A stretch of DNA of 64,000 bases from contig CAZSLI010000004.1 of the NCBI GenBank assembly GCA_964607705.1, positions 1-64,000 of the forward strand, written 5' to 3'. The translations under genes and the position numbers were made by a program. The notes beneath the pieces are model-generated. The model saw nothing but the letters and a program-made list of their open reading frames with translations. It was not told where the DNA came from and did no database searches. Origin of the DNA: CAZSLI01 sp964607705 (GTDB lineage: Bacteria; Actinomycetota; Coriobacteriia; Anaerosomatales; PHET01). Below, in pieces: positions 51,809-61,136 of the stretch (the first letter of the stretch is position 1; each line of letters opens with the position of its first letter).

Positions 51809-53365
51809 CTAGCTGTCGAGCCGACTCTTGAGCACGTCGTTGACCACCTGCGGATTAGCCTGACCGCCCATTTCGCGCATGACTTGGCCGACGAAGAAGC
51901 CGATGAGGCCGGTCTTGCCGCCGCGGTACGCATCGACCTGGCCGGGATTCGCGCCGAGGACGCGGTCCACGACGGCCTCGATAGCACCGGAGTCGGAAAC
52001 CTGCTTCATGCCCTTGAGCTCGACGATCGCGCCGGGAGCATCGCCCGTGGCAGCCATCTCCGCGAACACGTCCTTGGCCTGCTTGCTCGATATGACACCG
52101 TCATCGACCAATTCGACGAGCTCGGCCACCATGCTCGGCACGATCTTGGAGTCGACGACCGAGATACCCTCGGTATTCAGGTGTGCCGACAGGTCGTTGA
52201 GCATGACGTTACTGATCGCCTTGGCGCGTTCCACGCCCGCCAGCGTCACGGCTGCCTCGTAGAACTCGATCATGTCGAGGTCGCCGGCAAGCACCGTGGC
52301 GTCGTGCGCGGGCAGGCCGAAGTCGCTCATGAACCGGCGCCGCGTGGCGTCCGGCAGCTCCGGCAGGCGCTCGCGGACCGAGTCGATGAACTCCTCGGAG
52401 AACTCGAACGGGACCATGTCGGGCTCGGGGAAGTACCGATAGTCGTGAGCCTCTTCCTTGCTGCGCAAGGTACTCGTTCGCTTTGCCCCGGCGTCCCAGT
52501 GCCGGGTCTCCTGGACCACGTGCCCGCCCGACTCCAGCAGCTCGGCCTGCCTTACGATCTCGTGCGCGACGCCATCGTGGAGCGACTTGAACGAGTTCAT
52601 GTTCTTGATCTCGGCTTTGACGCCCAGCTCGGTCTCGCCGCGTCGGCGGACGCTCACGTTCGCGTCGACGCGCATCGAGCCCTCCTCCATGTTGCAGTCG
52701 GAGATGCCCAGCGAGAGCCAGATGAGTCGGAGCTTCTGCGCGAAGCGGCGCGCCTCCTCGGGGGTGCGGATATCGGGCTCGGTGACCAGCTCGATCAGCG
52801 GCGTGCCCGCCCGGTTGAAGTCCACCAGCGAGTGGGTGGCGCCAGCGATGCGGCCCTCGCTCCCGCCGACGTGGATCATCTTGCCGGTGTCCTCTTCGAG
52901 GTGGATGCGCGTGATACCGATGCGCGCGGCGTAGCCGCCATCCTCGGCGATCGTGACGTTGGCTGCCGAGGACCGGTCCACGCGCTGCGGGCTCCCGGCT
53001 TCCTCGACATCGACCTCGACGAACCCGTCGGCGCAGAACGGCAGGTCATACTGCGAGATCTGGTAGTCCTTGGGCATGTCGGGATAGAAGTACTGCTTGC
53101 GATGGAACTGGCTCCAGCGGGCGATCTCGCAGTTGGTCGCGAGACCCGCGAGCACGGTCGACTCGACGGCGGCCTGGTTGGGCACCGGCAGTGCGCCGGG
53201 AAGGCCGAGGCATACCGGGCACACGCGGGTGTTGGGCTCACCGCCGAACGCCACAGGACAGCCGCAGAACATCTTGCTGTTCATCGAGGTCAACTCGGTG
53301 TGGATCTCGAGACCGATCACGGCCTCCCAGTCCTCGAGTACCTCGAGCAGGCGGTCTTTCGCCAC
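51809..53365 (-). CDS. gatB: aspartyl/glutamyl-tRNA amidotransferase subunit B
   Basis: This 518-residue subunit binds the misacylated tRNA and, with GatA and GatC, makes Gln-tRNA(Gln) or Asn-tRNA(Asn). The N-terminal VIGLEIHTEL, the zinc-type cysteines in MFCGCPVAF and RVCPVCLGLPGALPV, and the C-terminal GatB/YqeY domain (GQVMREMGGQANPQVVNDVLK) are present. GTG at 53365 has GGGAG 8 bases upstream, whereas ATG at 53380 has none. It is not next to gatCA, which lie 6 kb downstream in the same direction. Confidence 0.92.
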   Translation of the reverse strand: MAKDRLLEVLEDWEAVIGLEIHTELTSMNSKMFCGCPVAFGGEPNTRVCPVCLGLPGALPVPNQAAVESTVLAGLATNCEIARWSQFHRKQYFYPDMPKDYQISQYDLPFCADGFVEVDVEEAGSPQRVDRSSAANVTIAEDGGYAARIGITRIHLEEDTGKMIHVGGSEGRIAGATHSLVDFNRAGTPLIELVTEPDIRTPEEARRFAQKLRLIWLSLGISDCNMEEGSMRVDANVSVRRRGETELGVKAEIKNMNSFKSLHDGVAHEIVRQAELLESGGHVVQETRHWDAGAKRTSTLRSKEEAHDYRYFPEPDMVPFEFSEEFIDSVRERLPELPDATRRRFMSDFGLPAHDATVLAGDLDMIEFYEAAVTLAGVERAKAISNVMLNDLSAHLNTEGISVVDSKIVPSMVAELVELVDDGVISSKQAKDVFAEMAATGDAPGAIVELKGMKQVSDSGAIEAVVDRVLGANPGQVDAYRGGKTGLIGFFVGQVMREMGGQANPQVVNDVLKSRLDS

Positions 53366-53495
53366 GGATCGTGCTCCCATCGGGTATCGAACGCGGCAGC
53401 GTACGATCGCGCGGCCGCCAACAGGCTTGATAGGTACCGCACGATTCTACCCGAGCCGCCCGCCCCGCGGGACTACGCGCTGCGTGACCGACCCG

Positions 53496-54491
53496 CTACG
53501 GCGCCGGAAGCGGGAATATCGCGTCGACGCCACTCACGCTCTGTCCGTCGCCCGCCAGCACCACCGGCGTCGCGCTGTCTGCCGAGGAGACGTAGCGCCA
53601 GTACTGGGCGCCCGTATGCCAGCTGAAGAGCTTGACCCGATAGGTGCCCAGTTCGAGGTCGGGTGAAGTGTAGGTTCCGTCGCTCGCCGTCCACACCATG
53701 GCGACGTAGTCGCTCGGCCAACTGAGATCGTCGTTCTGCTTGTAGAAGTAGACGGTGCCGGCAAGCCCCCAGGCTCCTCCGCCTCCGAAGATCGTGCCAC
53801 TGATGGTTCCGACGAGCGGGGGTGCCGGCTCGCTGGGCTGAAGCGCGACATCCACGCCCGAGAGCGCCTCACCGCGCGAGATACTGAATGCCGTGGGCAC
53901 TTCTCCGCCGATGAACGCGGACACGTAGCCTGGTGCCGATCCGCGGAGGGCATAGCTCCCCGTCACCAGCGACGAGGTGGTGAAGGCGCCGTCCGGAGCT
54001 TCTACCGTCATCGACGGCACTGTCTCCCAGCCGCCTGCCGCCGCCCGGTAGAGCTCCACTCGTGCGCCGCTCAACGGAGCCCCTGCAACATCGACGACCC
54101 GGCCCGACAGAGCCCCGTAGCAGGTGAGCGCGACGGGAAGCGAGTACTCGCCCTTAAGAGTGTAGGTGCGGTCCACGGAGAGCCCGTCCGCGCTGGCAGC
54201 GCTGACGGCGAAACGGTAGGTCCCCAGCCTTCCCGAGAACGTCCACGTGCCGGACGCGTTCGTCACACCGGAGCCTGCAGGCTGCCACGTGCCGTCCTTG
54301 GCCCGCGCGGACACCGTGACCTGCGCGCCTGAGATGAGCTCGCCCGTGCCGGCATCGGTCGCCGACACCACGACCAGCACCTGAGCAGACGCCTGCGGAG
54401 CAGGCTTACGCGGTGCTGCCGGGGCCGATGCCGGCGACATGGCCACGAGCGCCATGCAAAGCACCAGCGCATACAAAGATCTGCGCTTCAT
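53496..54491 (-). CDS. secreted surface protein with carboxypeptidase-regulatory-like repeats
   Basis: This 331-residue protein has a signal peptide (about 1-26) and at least three Ig-like or carboxypeptidase-regulatory-like beta domains (about 36-115, 125-210 and 225-325). There is no enzyme motif or clear anchor, so it is probably a wall-associated or released surface protein. Of two in-frame ATGs the one at 54491 has better spacing to GGGAGG than 54497. It lies 86 bases downstream of the PASTA gene in the same direction. Confidence 0.7.
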   Translation of the reverse strand: MKRRSLYALVLCMALVAMSPASAPAAPRKPAPQASAQVLVVVSATDAGTGELISGAQVTVSARAKDGTWQPAGSGVTNASGTWTFSGRLGTYRFAVSAASADGLSVDRTYTLKGEYSLPVALTCYGALSGRVVDVAGAPLSGARVELYRAAAGGWETVPSMTVEAPDGAFTTSSLVTGSYALRGSAPGYVSAFIGGEVPTAFSISRGEALSGVDVALQPSEPAPPLVGTISGTIFGGGGAWGLAGTVYFYKQNDDLSWPSDYVAMVWTASDGTYTSPDLELGTYRVKLFSWHTGAQYWRYVSSADSATPVVLAGDGQSVSGVDAIFPLPAP

Positions 54492-54577
54492 CTTCATCGC
54501 CTCCCGTGCGCCGAGGGCGATCGAGAGCCCTCCGGGATGAAGATACCCGCATCAAGATGCCGAGCCGCACTCCGCGG

Positions 54578-56170
54578 CTAGGGAGCCTTCGCCGCCAGCG
54601 CGAGGATCGGGAAGCGCAGCGGCCACTGAGTCCCGCCCAAGGGCCACTGCTGGAACACCTGGCCGGCCGGGTACTCGGCGGTCTTGACCTGGACGATGAA
54701 CGGCGTGAAGCCTGCCGAGGACACTGCCTTGCTGGCCTCCTCTGACGGCTTGCCCACGATCGTGGGCGCCGCCGCGCGTGACAGGTTGCCTTTGGAGACG
54801 AGTAGGCCGACGACACCACCCTTGGCCGTCTTGCTGCCTGCCGGCGGCATCTGGCTGGCTACCATGCCCTTCGCCACGCTCACGCTCGGCGCCTCGATCA
54901 CCTGCGGCTTGAGACCCGCGTTCGTGAGCCGCTTCTCGGCCTCCGAGCGCGAAAGCCCCTTCACGTCGGGCACGCTCACGCTCGCCGTGCCAGGCCCCTG
55001 CGAGACGAGGTACTGCACCGCGGAACCATACGTCGCCGATGTGCCCGGCGCAGGAGACTGGGTCGCGACCGACCCAGCGGTGACACTCGCGCTGTAGGAG
55101 CGGTAGGCATTCCCTGAGAACCCTGCCGAGGACAGCGCGGCTACCGCCTCCGACTCGGTGAGGCCGGCGAGCCGCGGCACCGTTGCCTGCGACGGTGCGG
55201 GACCCTTGGAGACCGCGAGCGCGACCACCGCACCGGGCTGCAGCTGGGCTCCCATGGTGGGTAGCTGGCTCTCTACGAAACCAACGGCCACCGTGGAGCT
55301 GTAGGAGTCCACCCGGTACGCGGCCAGCCGGGCAGACGCAAGCAGCTCCACCGCCTCCTCGTACTTGCGACCTGCGACGTTAGGGACCTTGGCCGACGTC
55401 GGCGCGGCGGCGAGGACGAAGGACACTGCGGAGCCGGGCTTCGACGTGCTGGACGCCGGCGGGACCTGGCTGATGACAGTACCTGCGGGTGCGGACTCGG
55501 TCGGCTCCTCGCTCACCTTGCCGAGACGCAGGCCAGCATCGTTGAGCGCCTGGGTAGCCTGCGCCGGGAGCTTGCCGACGACGTTCGGGACGGTGATGTC
55601 GCGGCCGACCTGATACCACCACAGGTAGCCCAGCGCCGCGAGGGCGATCAGTACACCGACGACAAGGCCGACCCACACCCAGACGTTCGAGCGGCCCTCG
55701 GGTCCGAGGTCGACACCCGGCACCGGCTCGAGCGCAAGCACGGCGGCTGAAGCGTCAGCGTCGGCTACCGAGGAGTCGGACGCGACAGGCGCGCCGTCAC
55801 CCTCGGCGACAGAGGGTGCCTCGTCGTCGGTGTCGGTCAGCGACTCCTCGATGGCGGCGATCTCTGCAGTGTCTCCCATGGCGTGGGGCGCGTCTGAAGA
55901 CTCTGGGGCGGCCGGCGTTGCGTCTGCCGGCATCGAGTCTGCAGGCGGCTGCTCAACAGGCGGCTCCCCGATTGGGGGTGCGCCGGTGTCGGGTTCGCTC
56001 ACTGGTGGCTCGTCCGCGGGAGGCTCATCGACAGGTGGCTCGCCAGGACCCGGGTCTGGGTCGGACGGCTCTTCGGTCACACGAGTGCCGGGCGACTCCT
56101 CGGCAGCCGATCCTTCGAGCGGCGATGCCGCACCCTCTGCAGCCAGTTCGTCTCGCGCCTCGTCGTCCAT
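54578..56170 (-). CDS. membrane protein with five PASTA domains, no kinase
   Basis: This 530-residue protein has an acidic, Pro/Glu-rich cytoplasmic part (about 1-160), one membrane helix (about 166-190) and five PASTA repeats of about 65 residues in the extracytoplasmic part (starts marked by VPNVVGK, VPNVAGR, VPRLAGL, VPDVKGL and PTIVGKP). PASTA domains bind peptidoglycan or beta-lactams and usually belong to Ser/Thr kinases or penicillin-binding proteins; here no kinase or transpeptidase is present. The Glu-rich part could be a docking region. ATG at 56170 has GGGAGG upstream. It is divergent from the phasin-like gene. Confidence 0.85.
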   Translation of the reverse strand: MDDEARDELAAEGAASPLEGSAAEESPGTRVTEEPSDPDPGPGEPPVDEPPADEPPVSEPDTGAPPIGEPPVEQPPADSMPADATPAAPESSDAPHAMGDTAEIAAIEESLTDTDDEAPSVAEGDGAPVASDSSVADADASAAVLALEPVPGVDLGPEGRSNVWVWVGLVVGVLIALAALGYLWWYQVGRDITVPNVVGKLPAQATQALNDAGLRLGKVSEEPTESAPAGTVISQVPPASSTSKPGSAVSFVLAAAPTSAKVPNVAGRKYEEAVELLASARLAAYRVDSYSSTVAVGFVESQLPTMGAQLQPGAVVALAVSKGPAPSQATVPRLAGLTESEAVAALSSAGFSGNAYRSYSASVTAGSVATQSPAPGTSATYGSAVQYLVSQGPGTASVSVPDVKGLSRSEAEKRLTNAGLKPQVIEAPSVSVAKGMVASQMPPAGSKTAKGGVVGLLVSKGNLSRAAAPTIVGKPSEEASKAVSSAGFTPFIVQVKTAEYPAGQVFQQWPLGGTQWPLRFPILALAAKAP

Positions 56171-56360
56171 TGGGTGCCCCTCCCGCTGCCCTCGGCCGGT
56201 GGATCTCCCTGATTCTACCGAAGCCGGGCAGCCTGCGTGTCCACTGCCCCGCCGAACGGCGCAGGAAGTAGCGACGCACGCGCGAAGCGAACATAAAGGA
56301 TGACTAAACGGGTAGGTTCCAATGGGTGGACTGTCGAGTATTTCCAGTCAGGAGGCACAC

Positions 56361-56735
56361 ATGGCCGACGAGACCAAGCGCGACACGACTCCGGACGTCG
56401 CGGGACTGTTGGAGAACGTGATGCTCATGGGCATCGGAGCGCTCGAGGCAGCACGCGAAAAGGGCAGCGAGATCTCCGATGACCTCCTCGAACGCGGCCG
56501 GACCTCGAAGTCGGACGCCAAAGAGGTCGTTGGCAAGTTCAGCGAAGCCGCCGAGAAGCAGCAGGAAGTCATGCGCACCACGGTCGCGCGTGAGACCGAC
56601 CGCGCCATGAAGACCGCGGGCGTCGCGACGAAGGAAGACATCGAGGAGCTCAGGGCCGAGATCGGTGAGATCAAGCGGCTCATTGCCGGCTTGGCCACCG
56701 TGCAGGGCAGCGGCACCGCGACTCCCACCGAGTAG
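56361..56735 (+). CDS. phasin-like coiled-coil protein
   Basis: This 124-residue protein has a short head, a hydrophobic patch (LENVMLMGIGALEAAREKG) and a long charged coiled coil (about 40-105). The layout is close to the poly(3-hydroxyalkanoate) granule-associated phasin/PhaF-like family and to proteins that pair with AarF kinases. ATG at 56361 has AGGAGG 5 bases upstream. An AarF-family gene follows 13 bases later, so the two likely function together. Confidence 0.7.
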   Translation: MADETKRDTTPDVAGLLENVMLMGIGALEAAREKGSEISDDLLERGRTSKSDAKEVVGKFSEAAEKQQEVMRTTVARETDRAMKTAGVATKEDIEELRAEIGEIKRLIAGLATVQGSGTATPTE

Positions 56736-56748
56736 CGGGCCGGGATCG

Positions 56749-58401
56749 GTGCCCCCCTACAAGCACCTTCAGCGCTATCGCGAGATCGTCGGCGTCCTCG
56801 CCGATGAGGGGCTCGATAACGCGCTGGACGTGATGGGCCTTAGGCGGTTCGCGCCGATGAGGGGCCGCATATCGGCGGGCCGGGACAAACCCGAACCGGT
56901 GCCGGTGCGACTCCGCCACACGCTCGAGCGGCTGGGACCGGCTGCGATAAAGATCGGGCAGGCAGCATCCACGCGCTCCGACGTCATTCCCGAAGAGTAC
57001 ATAGACGAGCTGCGCAAGCTCCAGGACCAAGTCGCGCCCCTCGCCTACGACGAAGTACGCCGCGTGGTCGAAGAAGAGCTGGGCGCGCCGATCGGCGAGC
57101 TGTTCGCAGACTTCGAGATAGTTCCACTCGCGTCTGCCTCGCTCGGTCAGGTCCACGCCGCGGTGCTACCCGACGGTACCGAGGTAGCGGTCAAGGTCCA
57201 ACGCCCGGGCGTCCGCACAGTAGTCGACGTCGATCTCGACATAATGATCACCCAGTCGCGGTTCGTGGCGAATCACTCGGAGATCGCTGATCACTACGAC
57301 GTGGTGGAGATCGTGAGCGAGTTCGCCCGCGCGGTTCAGCAGGAGCTGGACTACATCACCGAGGCACACAACGCCGAGAAACTGGCCCTGCTGTTCGAAG
57401 AGGATGACACGGTTCTCTTCCCGAAGGTGTACTGGGAGTTCACGACGTCGCGAGTCTTGACGCTCGAGCGCATCGTCGGCATCCCGATGAACCGTACGGA
57501 ACTGCTTGATGCGGCCGGGTATGACCGAAACGAGCTGGCGAAGCGCGGGATCTACTGCTACCTCTCGCAGATATTCTTCCACGGCTTCTTCCATGCCGAC
57601 CCCCACCCCGGCAACCTGTTCGCCCTCGAAGACGGGCGCGTGGCGTTCACCGATTTCGGGCGCGTCGGAACCATCTCGCAGGTGGGCCGTGACCAGCTCG
57701 CCGACCTCTTCTTGGCGATCATCGACAATGACGTCGGACTGGCGGTGGACACGTTGGTCTCGGCGGCAGGCTCGCCGGGCGACATCGACGTCGCGGAACT
57801 CGAACGCGAGATATCCCGGCTCATCACCAAGTACTACAACAAGTCGCTGAACGAAGTACGCATCGGTGAGCTGATCAACGAGGTTCTCGCGCTGGTCCGC
57901 GACCACCACCTCATGATGTCGTCGGAGCTCGCGATGCTGCTCGCCACGCTGGTGGTACTCGAGGGTCTCGGCTCACAACTCGACCCCGACTTCGACTTCG
58001 TCTCGGTGACGGCCCCGTTCGCTCGCCGCATCATCGACGACCGACTGCGCCCCGAGGCGCTGCTGCGTAATCTGACCCAGTCAGCCCGGCGCTTCAGCCG
58101 CCTGCTCGTCGACCTGCCCGAGTCTGCCGCTCGCTTCATGAAGCGCGCCGGCCAAGGCGAATTCCGCGTGGCGATGCATCCTATCGGACTCGATCCGCTC
58201 ATGAAGCGCTTCGAGGAGGCGACCAATCGCGTCGCTTTCGCGATGGTGGTCTCGGCGTTCGTCGTGGGCCTTTCGATGCTGCTGCGCGGCACACCGATCC
58301 CGGAGTGGTTCCTGTGGGCGGCGCGACTCGCGCTGGCCGCCGCTCTGGGGGTCGGAAGCTGGTTCTTCATCTCGGCGATGCTCGCACGGAACAAGCGCTA
58401 G
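56749..58401 (+). CDS. AarF/ABC1/UbiB-family atypical kinase
   Basis: This 550-residue protein has the UbiB layout: the KxGQ motif (AAIKIGQAAST), the Ala-rich nucleotide loop (ASLGQVHAAVLPDGTEVAVKVQRPGV), HADPHPGNLF, DFGRVG and C-terminal membrane helices (about 490-540). UbiB-like proteins act in isoprenoid or quinone lipid biology, and this enzyme may control a lipid substrate. GTG at 56749 lacks a strong ribosome site and probably depends on translation of the phasin-like gene just upstream. Confidence 0.87.
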   Translation: MPPYKHLQRYREIVGVLADEGLDNALDVMGLRRFAPMRGRISAGRDKPEPVPVRLRHTLERLGPAAIKIGQAASTRSDVIPEEYIDELRKLQDQVAPLAYDEVRRVVEEELGAPIGELFADFEIVPLASASLGQVHAAVLPDGTEVAVKVQRPGVRTVVDVDLDIMITQSRFVANHSEIADHYDVVEIVSEFARAVQQELDYITEAHNAEKLALLFEEDDTVLFPKVYWEFTTSRVLTLERIVGIPMNRTELLDAAGYDRNELAKRGIYCYLSQIFFHGFFHADPHPGNLFALEDGRVAFTDFGRVGTISQVGRDQLADLFLAIIDNDVGLAVDTLVSAAGSPGDIDVAELEREISRLITKYYNKSLNEVRIGELINEVLALVRDHHLMMSSELAMLLATLVVLEGLGSQLDPDFDFVSVTAPFARRIIDDRLRPEALLRNLTQSARRFSRLLVDLPESAARFMKRAGQGEFRVAMHPIGLDPLMKRFEEATNRVAFAMVVSAFVVGLSMLLRGTPIPEWFLWAARLALAAALGVGSWFFISAMLARNKR

Positions 58402-58497
58402 AGAGCACCCGTGCACAGAGAGAGGCCGCCCTCTCGGACGGCCCCTCAGCGTAGCTCTGACTCGTTTGACTCGCTCAACCGGCCTCCCCTTCCGCAG

Positions 58498-58938
58498 TTA
58501 CGCGTGAACCACCGGCCCACCGTGGCTGCTGCTCCGGTAGGTGTGCTCGTGTCCAAACGCCGTCCTGACGCTCGGAGCGAACAGATACGCGAGCACGACG
58601 GCCGCTATGATCGCGGCGACGACGAGGGTCGTCGAGAGTCCAGCGGTGAACATCAAGATCAGGTTCGCGGCGAGCATGACGCCGTAAAGCACGACGCCAA
58701 GCGTCCACGACCACGACTTCAGCATCAACGCACCGATGCCGAAGACGATGCCCAGCACGCTCAGGACGATCATCACCGTACCCGCCGTGACGCCGAGCCC
58801 ACCTGCCAGCGACCCGACTCCCATTCCCGGTACGGCTAACGCCGTTATGCCGAGGAATGACAGGCCGCCAAACAACTGCACAAGTCCGCCGATAATGGCG
58901 AGGATGGCGAGAATGGTAACGCCGATCGGACGCTTCAT
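58498..58938 (-). CDS. four-helix membrane protein of unknown function
   Basis: This 146-residue protein has four hydrophobic helices (about 6-28, 43-67, 72-95 and 99-123) and a polar His/Ser-rich end. It resembles DUF-type small integral membrane proteins and has no enzyme motif. ATG at 58938 has GGGAGG upstream. A candidate SigB/SigF-type promoter lies about 75 bases upstream, so it may be a stress-induced membrane protein (inference). Confidence 0.65.
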   Translation of the reverse strand: MKRPIGVTILAILAIIGGLVQLFGGLSFLGITALAVPGMGVGSLAGGLGVTAGTVMIVLSVLGIVFGIGALMLKSWSWTLGVVLYGVMLAANLILMFTAGLSTTLVVAAIIAAVVLAYLFAPSVRTAFGHEHTYRSSSHGGPVVHA

Positions 58939-59010
58939 CGTCGGCCTCCCTTCGTTTGGGCGCGGCCAATGCCGCGGCCAGCCCCTGTACTGCTTCTCAC
59001 TACTTAAGGG

Positions 59011-59036
59011 ATACCCCCATCGGTATTCCAGATAAC
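59011..59036 (-). promoter_or_regulatory. candidate SigB/SigF-type promoter
   Basis: On the minus strand GTTATC is followed, 14 bases later, by GGGTAT (reverse complement of ATACCC at 59011-59016 and GATAAC at 59031-59036). This fits the GTTT-N14-GGGTAT consensus of general stress sigma factors of actinobacteria and Bacillus. It lies 73-98 bases before the start of the membrane protein gene at 58938. Confidence 0.4.
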
Positions 59037-59117
59037 GCCAAGCGACCTATCCGTCCCACTCCTTCGGTGAACGGATGGAAGCGCTCGGAAGAGGTGTGAC
59101 CAGCTCCGCAAAGAGGT

Positions 59118-59145
59118 AGCGGCCGCCGGGTACCCGGCGGCCGCT
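59118..59145 (-). terminator. palindromic terminator after gatA
   Basis: A 28-bp perfect palindrome with 14-base arms that would fold as a GC-rich stem with a small loop. It lies 29 bases after the gatA stop on the minus strand and is followed there by CTCTTT. This fits rho-independent termination of the gatCA operon. Confidence 0.6.
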
Positions 59146-59173
59146 GACGGCTTCTTGATGCAGGATCAGCGGT

Positions 59174-60673
59174 CTAGTAGAGCGCCTTCACCGTTGGGGG
59201 CGTGGTGTCGAATGCAAGTGCTTCCTCCAGCGCCGCAGCAGCCCGAAGCACGGTCGCTTCGGCAAAGTGATTGCCGATGAGCTGCAATCCGACAGGCAGG
59301 CCGGTGCGCGCACCGAGGCCCCCGGGGATCGACAGACCCACGTTGCCGGCCAGGTTGACGGGTATGGTGAAGACGTCCGAGAGGTACATCGCCAGCGGAT
59401 CGGCCGACTTCTCGCCTAGGTTAAAGGCGGTCGTCGGAGTCGTGGGCGTCACGAGGACGTCGTAGTCCTCGAATGCCGCTGCGAAGTCGCGCGCGATGAC
59501 GGTGCGGGCCTTCTGCGCCTGACCGTAGTAGGCATCGTAATAGCCAGCCGACAGCGCATAGGTGCCGAGCATGATGCGGCGGATCGACTCGGGACCGAAG
59601 CCTTCAGCGCGCGAGCGGGCGTAGAGGTCGAGCACGTCCTCGGCGTCCGCGACTCTGTGGCCGTACCTGATCCCGTCGAAGCGCGCGAGATTTGAAGACG
59701 CTTCCGCCGGACCGACGATGTAGTAGGCCGACAAACCGTGGCGGGCGTTGGGCAGCTCGACTTCGCCGACCTCGGCACCCAGTTCCTCGAACATGCGGGC
59801 AGCGGCCAGCGTGGCGTCGCGAACCTCGGGGTCGAGGCCCTCGAGCTCGAGCATGTCCGAGACGAGGCCCACCCGCAGCCCCTTGACGCCGTCGCGCAGG
59901 CCGACAGCGAAGTCCTCGGCGGGGCGTGCGACGCTCGTGGCGTCCATCGGGTCCTTGCCGCAGATGGCGTTCAGCGCCAGCGCCGACTCCTCGACGGTCT
60001 TCGTGAACGGTCCGATCTGGTCGAGCGAGCTCGCGAACGCCACGCACCCGTACCGGGAGACGCGGCCGTAGGTCGGCTTCATCGCGACGACTCCGCACAG
60101 GGCGCCGGGCTGGCGGATAGAGCCGCCGGTGTCGCTACCCAGCGTGATGGCGGCCATCCCGGCGCTGACAGCGGCTGCCGAGCCACCGCTCGAGCCGCCG
60201 GGGACACGGTCGAGGTCCCAGGGATTGTGGGTGGGGCCGAACGCCGAGTTCTCGGTTGACGAGCCGAAAGCGAACTCGTCCATGTTGAGCTTGCCCACGG
60301 GAACGGCGCCGGCCTCCAGCATCCGCTGCACGGCGGTGCAGTTGTACACGCTCTCGTAGTTCGAAAGGATCCTCGACGAGCACGTGGTCTTGGTGCCCAG
60401 GAGGTTCATGTTGTCCTTGAAGGCGACCGGCACGCCCGCCAGCTTGGGCAGCTCGTAGGGCGATGCGCCACTGCGGACCATGACGTCGACCCGGTCGGCC
60501 GCTTCGAACGCGAGCTCCGGCGTGGGTTGGTTGAACGCGTGTACCTGCTCATCCAACGCGTCGATGCGCGCGAAGGCCGCTTCTGCGACCTCCCGTGCCG
60601 AGAAGTCACCTCGGATGATGGCGTCGCGGATCTCGACAGCGGAGAGCGCAGACAGGTCGATGTGCCCACTCAC
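59174..60673 (-). CDS. gatA: aspartyl/glutamyl-tRNA amidotransferase subunit A
   Basis: This 499-residue amidase subunit releases ammonia from glutamine for the tRNA transamidation carried out with GatB and GatC. The catalytic triad Lys86 (AFKDN), Ser161 (GGSSGGS) and Ser185 (SDTGGSIRQP) is present and matches the spacing of the S. aureus triad. GTG at 60673 overlaps the gatC stop (GTGA). Confidence 0.95.
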   Translation of the reverse strand: MSGHIDLSALSAVEIRDAIIRGDFSAREVAEAAFARIDALDEQVHAFNQPTPELAFEAADRVDVMVRSGASPYELPKLAGVPVAFKDNMNLLGTKTTCSSRILSNYESVYNCTAVQRMLEAGAVPVGKLNMDEFAFGSSTENSAFGPTHNPWDLDRVPGGSSGGSAAAVSAGMAAITLGSDTGGSIRQPGALCGVVAMKPTYGRVSRYGCVAFASSLDQIGPFTKTVEESALALNAICGKDPMDATSVARPAEDFAVGLRDGVKGLRVGLVSDMLELEGLDPEVRDATLAAARMFEELGAEVGEVELPNARHGLSAYYIVGPAEASSNLARFDGIRYGHRVADAEDVLDLYARSRAEGFGPESIRRIMLGTYALSAGYYDAYYGQAQKARTVIARDFAAAFEDYDVLVTPTTPTTAFNLGEKSADPLAMYLSDVFTIPVNLAGNVGLSIPGGLGARTGLPVGLQLIGNHFAEATVLRAAAALEEALAFDTTPPTVKALY

Positions 60674-60972
60674 GCGTCATCACCGCCGCCGACGATGCGC
60701 GGGATGCGGAACGCCCCGTTCTCGGCGTCCGGCGCGTTGAGCAGCGCGAGGTCGTGCGAAAGACCCGGGCATGCGACGTCCGGCCGTGTCTCATTGACCA
60801 CCGGGATGGCGTGCGTCATGGGCTCGACGCCCTCGAGATCCAGCTGCTGGATGGTGTCTATGTGGCCGAGGATCGAGTTCAGCTCGTTTCTAAGCGTCTC
60901 GAGCTGGTCGTCGGTGAGCGCGAGCCGGGCGAGCATCGCCACGTGCCGCACCTCCGCGTCGGACAGAGCCAT
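60670..60972 (-). CDS. gatC: aspartyl/glutamyl-tRNA amidotransferase subunit C
   Basis: This 100-residue subunit has the family N-terminus (SDAEVRHVAMLARLALTDDQ) and the GVEPMTHA motif; it stabilises GatA-GatB. ATG at 60972 has AGAGGA upstream at 10 bases spacing. It is coupled to gatA by overlap. gatB lies elsewhere in this window. Confidence 0.93.
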   Translation of the reverse strand: MALSDAEVRHVAMLARLALTDDQLETLRNELNSILGHIDTIQQLDLEGVEPMTHAIPVVNETRPDVACPGLSHDLALLNAPDAENGAFRIPRIVGGGDDA

Positions 60973-61136
60973 GGGGATTCGTCCTCTCGCAAGGCTGATG
61001 TTGCAGTCCACACCGAACGGCGGGTTGCCGGTCCGAGGGACGCGTCACATGATACCCGAGTGAATCGGCGCGCCGTGCGCCCGGAAGCACGAGGGAGGGT
61101 TCGTGCGGGCATCCTTCGGCAGGTTACGGACCGGGC

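Noticed and set aside
58424..58443. Hairpin after the AarF gene as a terminator
   Set aside because: Only a 5-bp stem with a large loop and no U-run; too weak to report as a feature.
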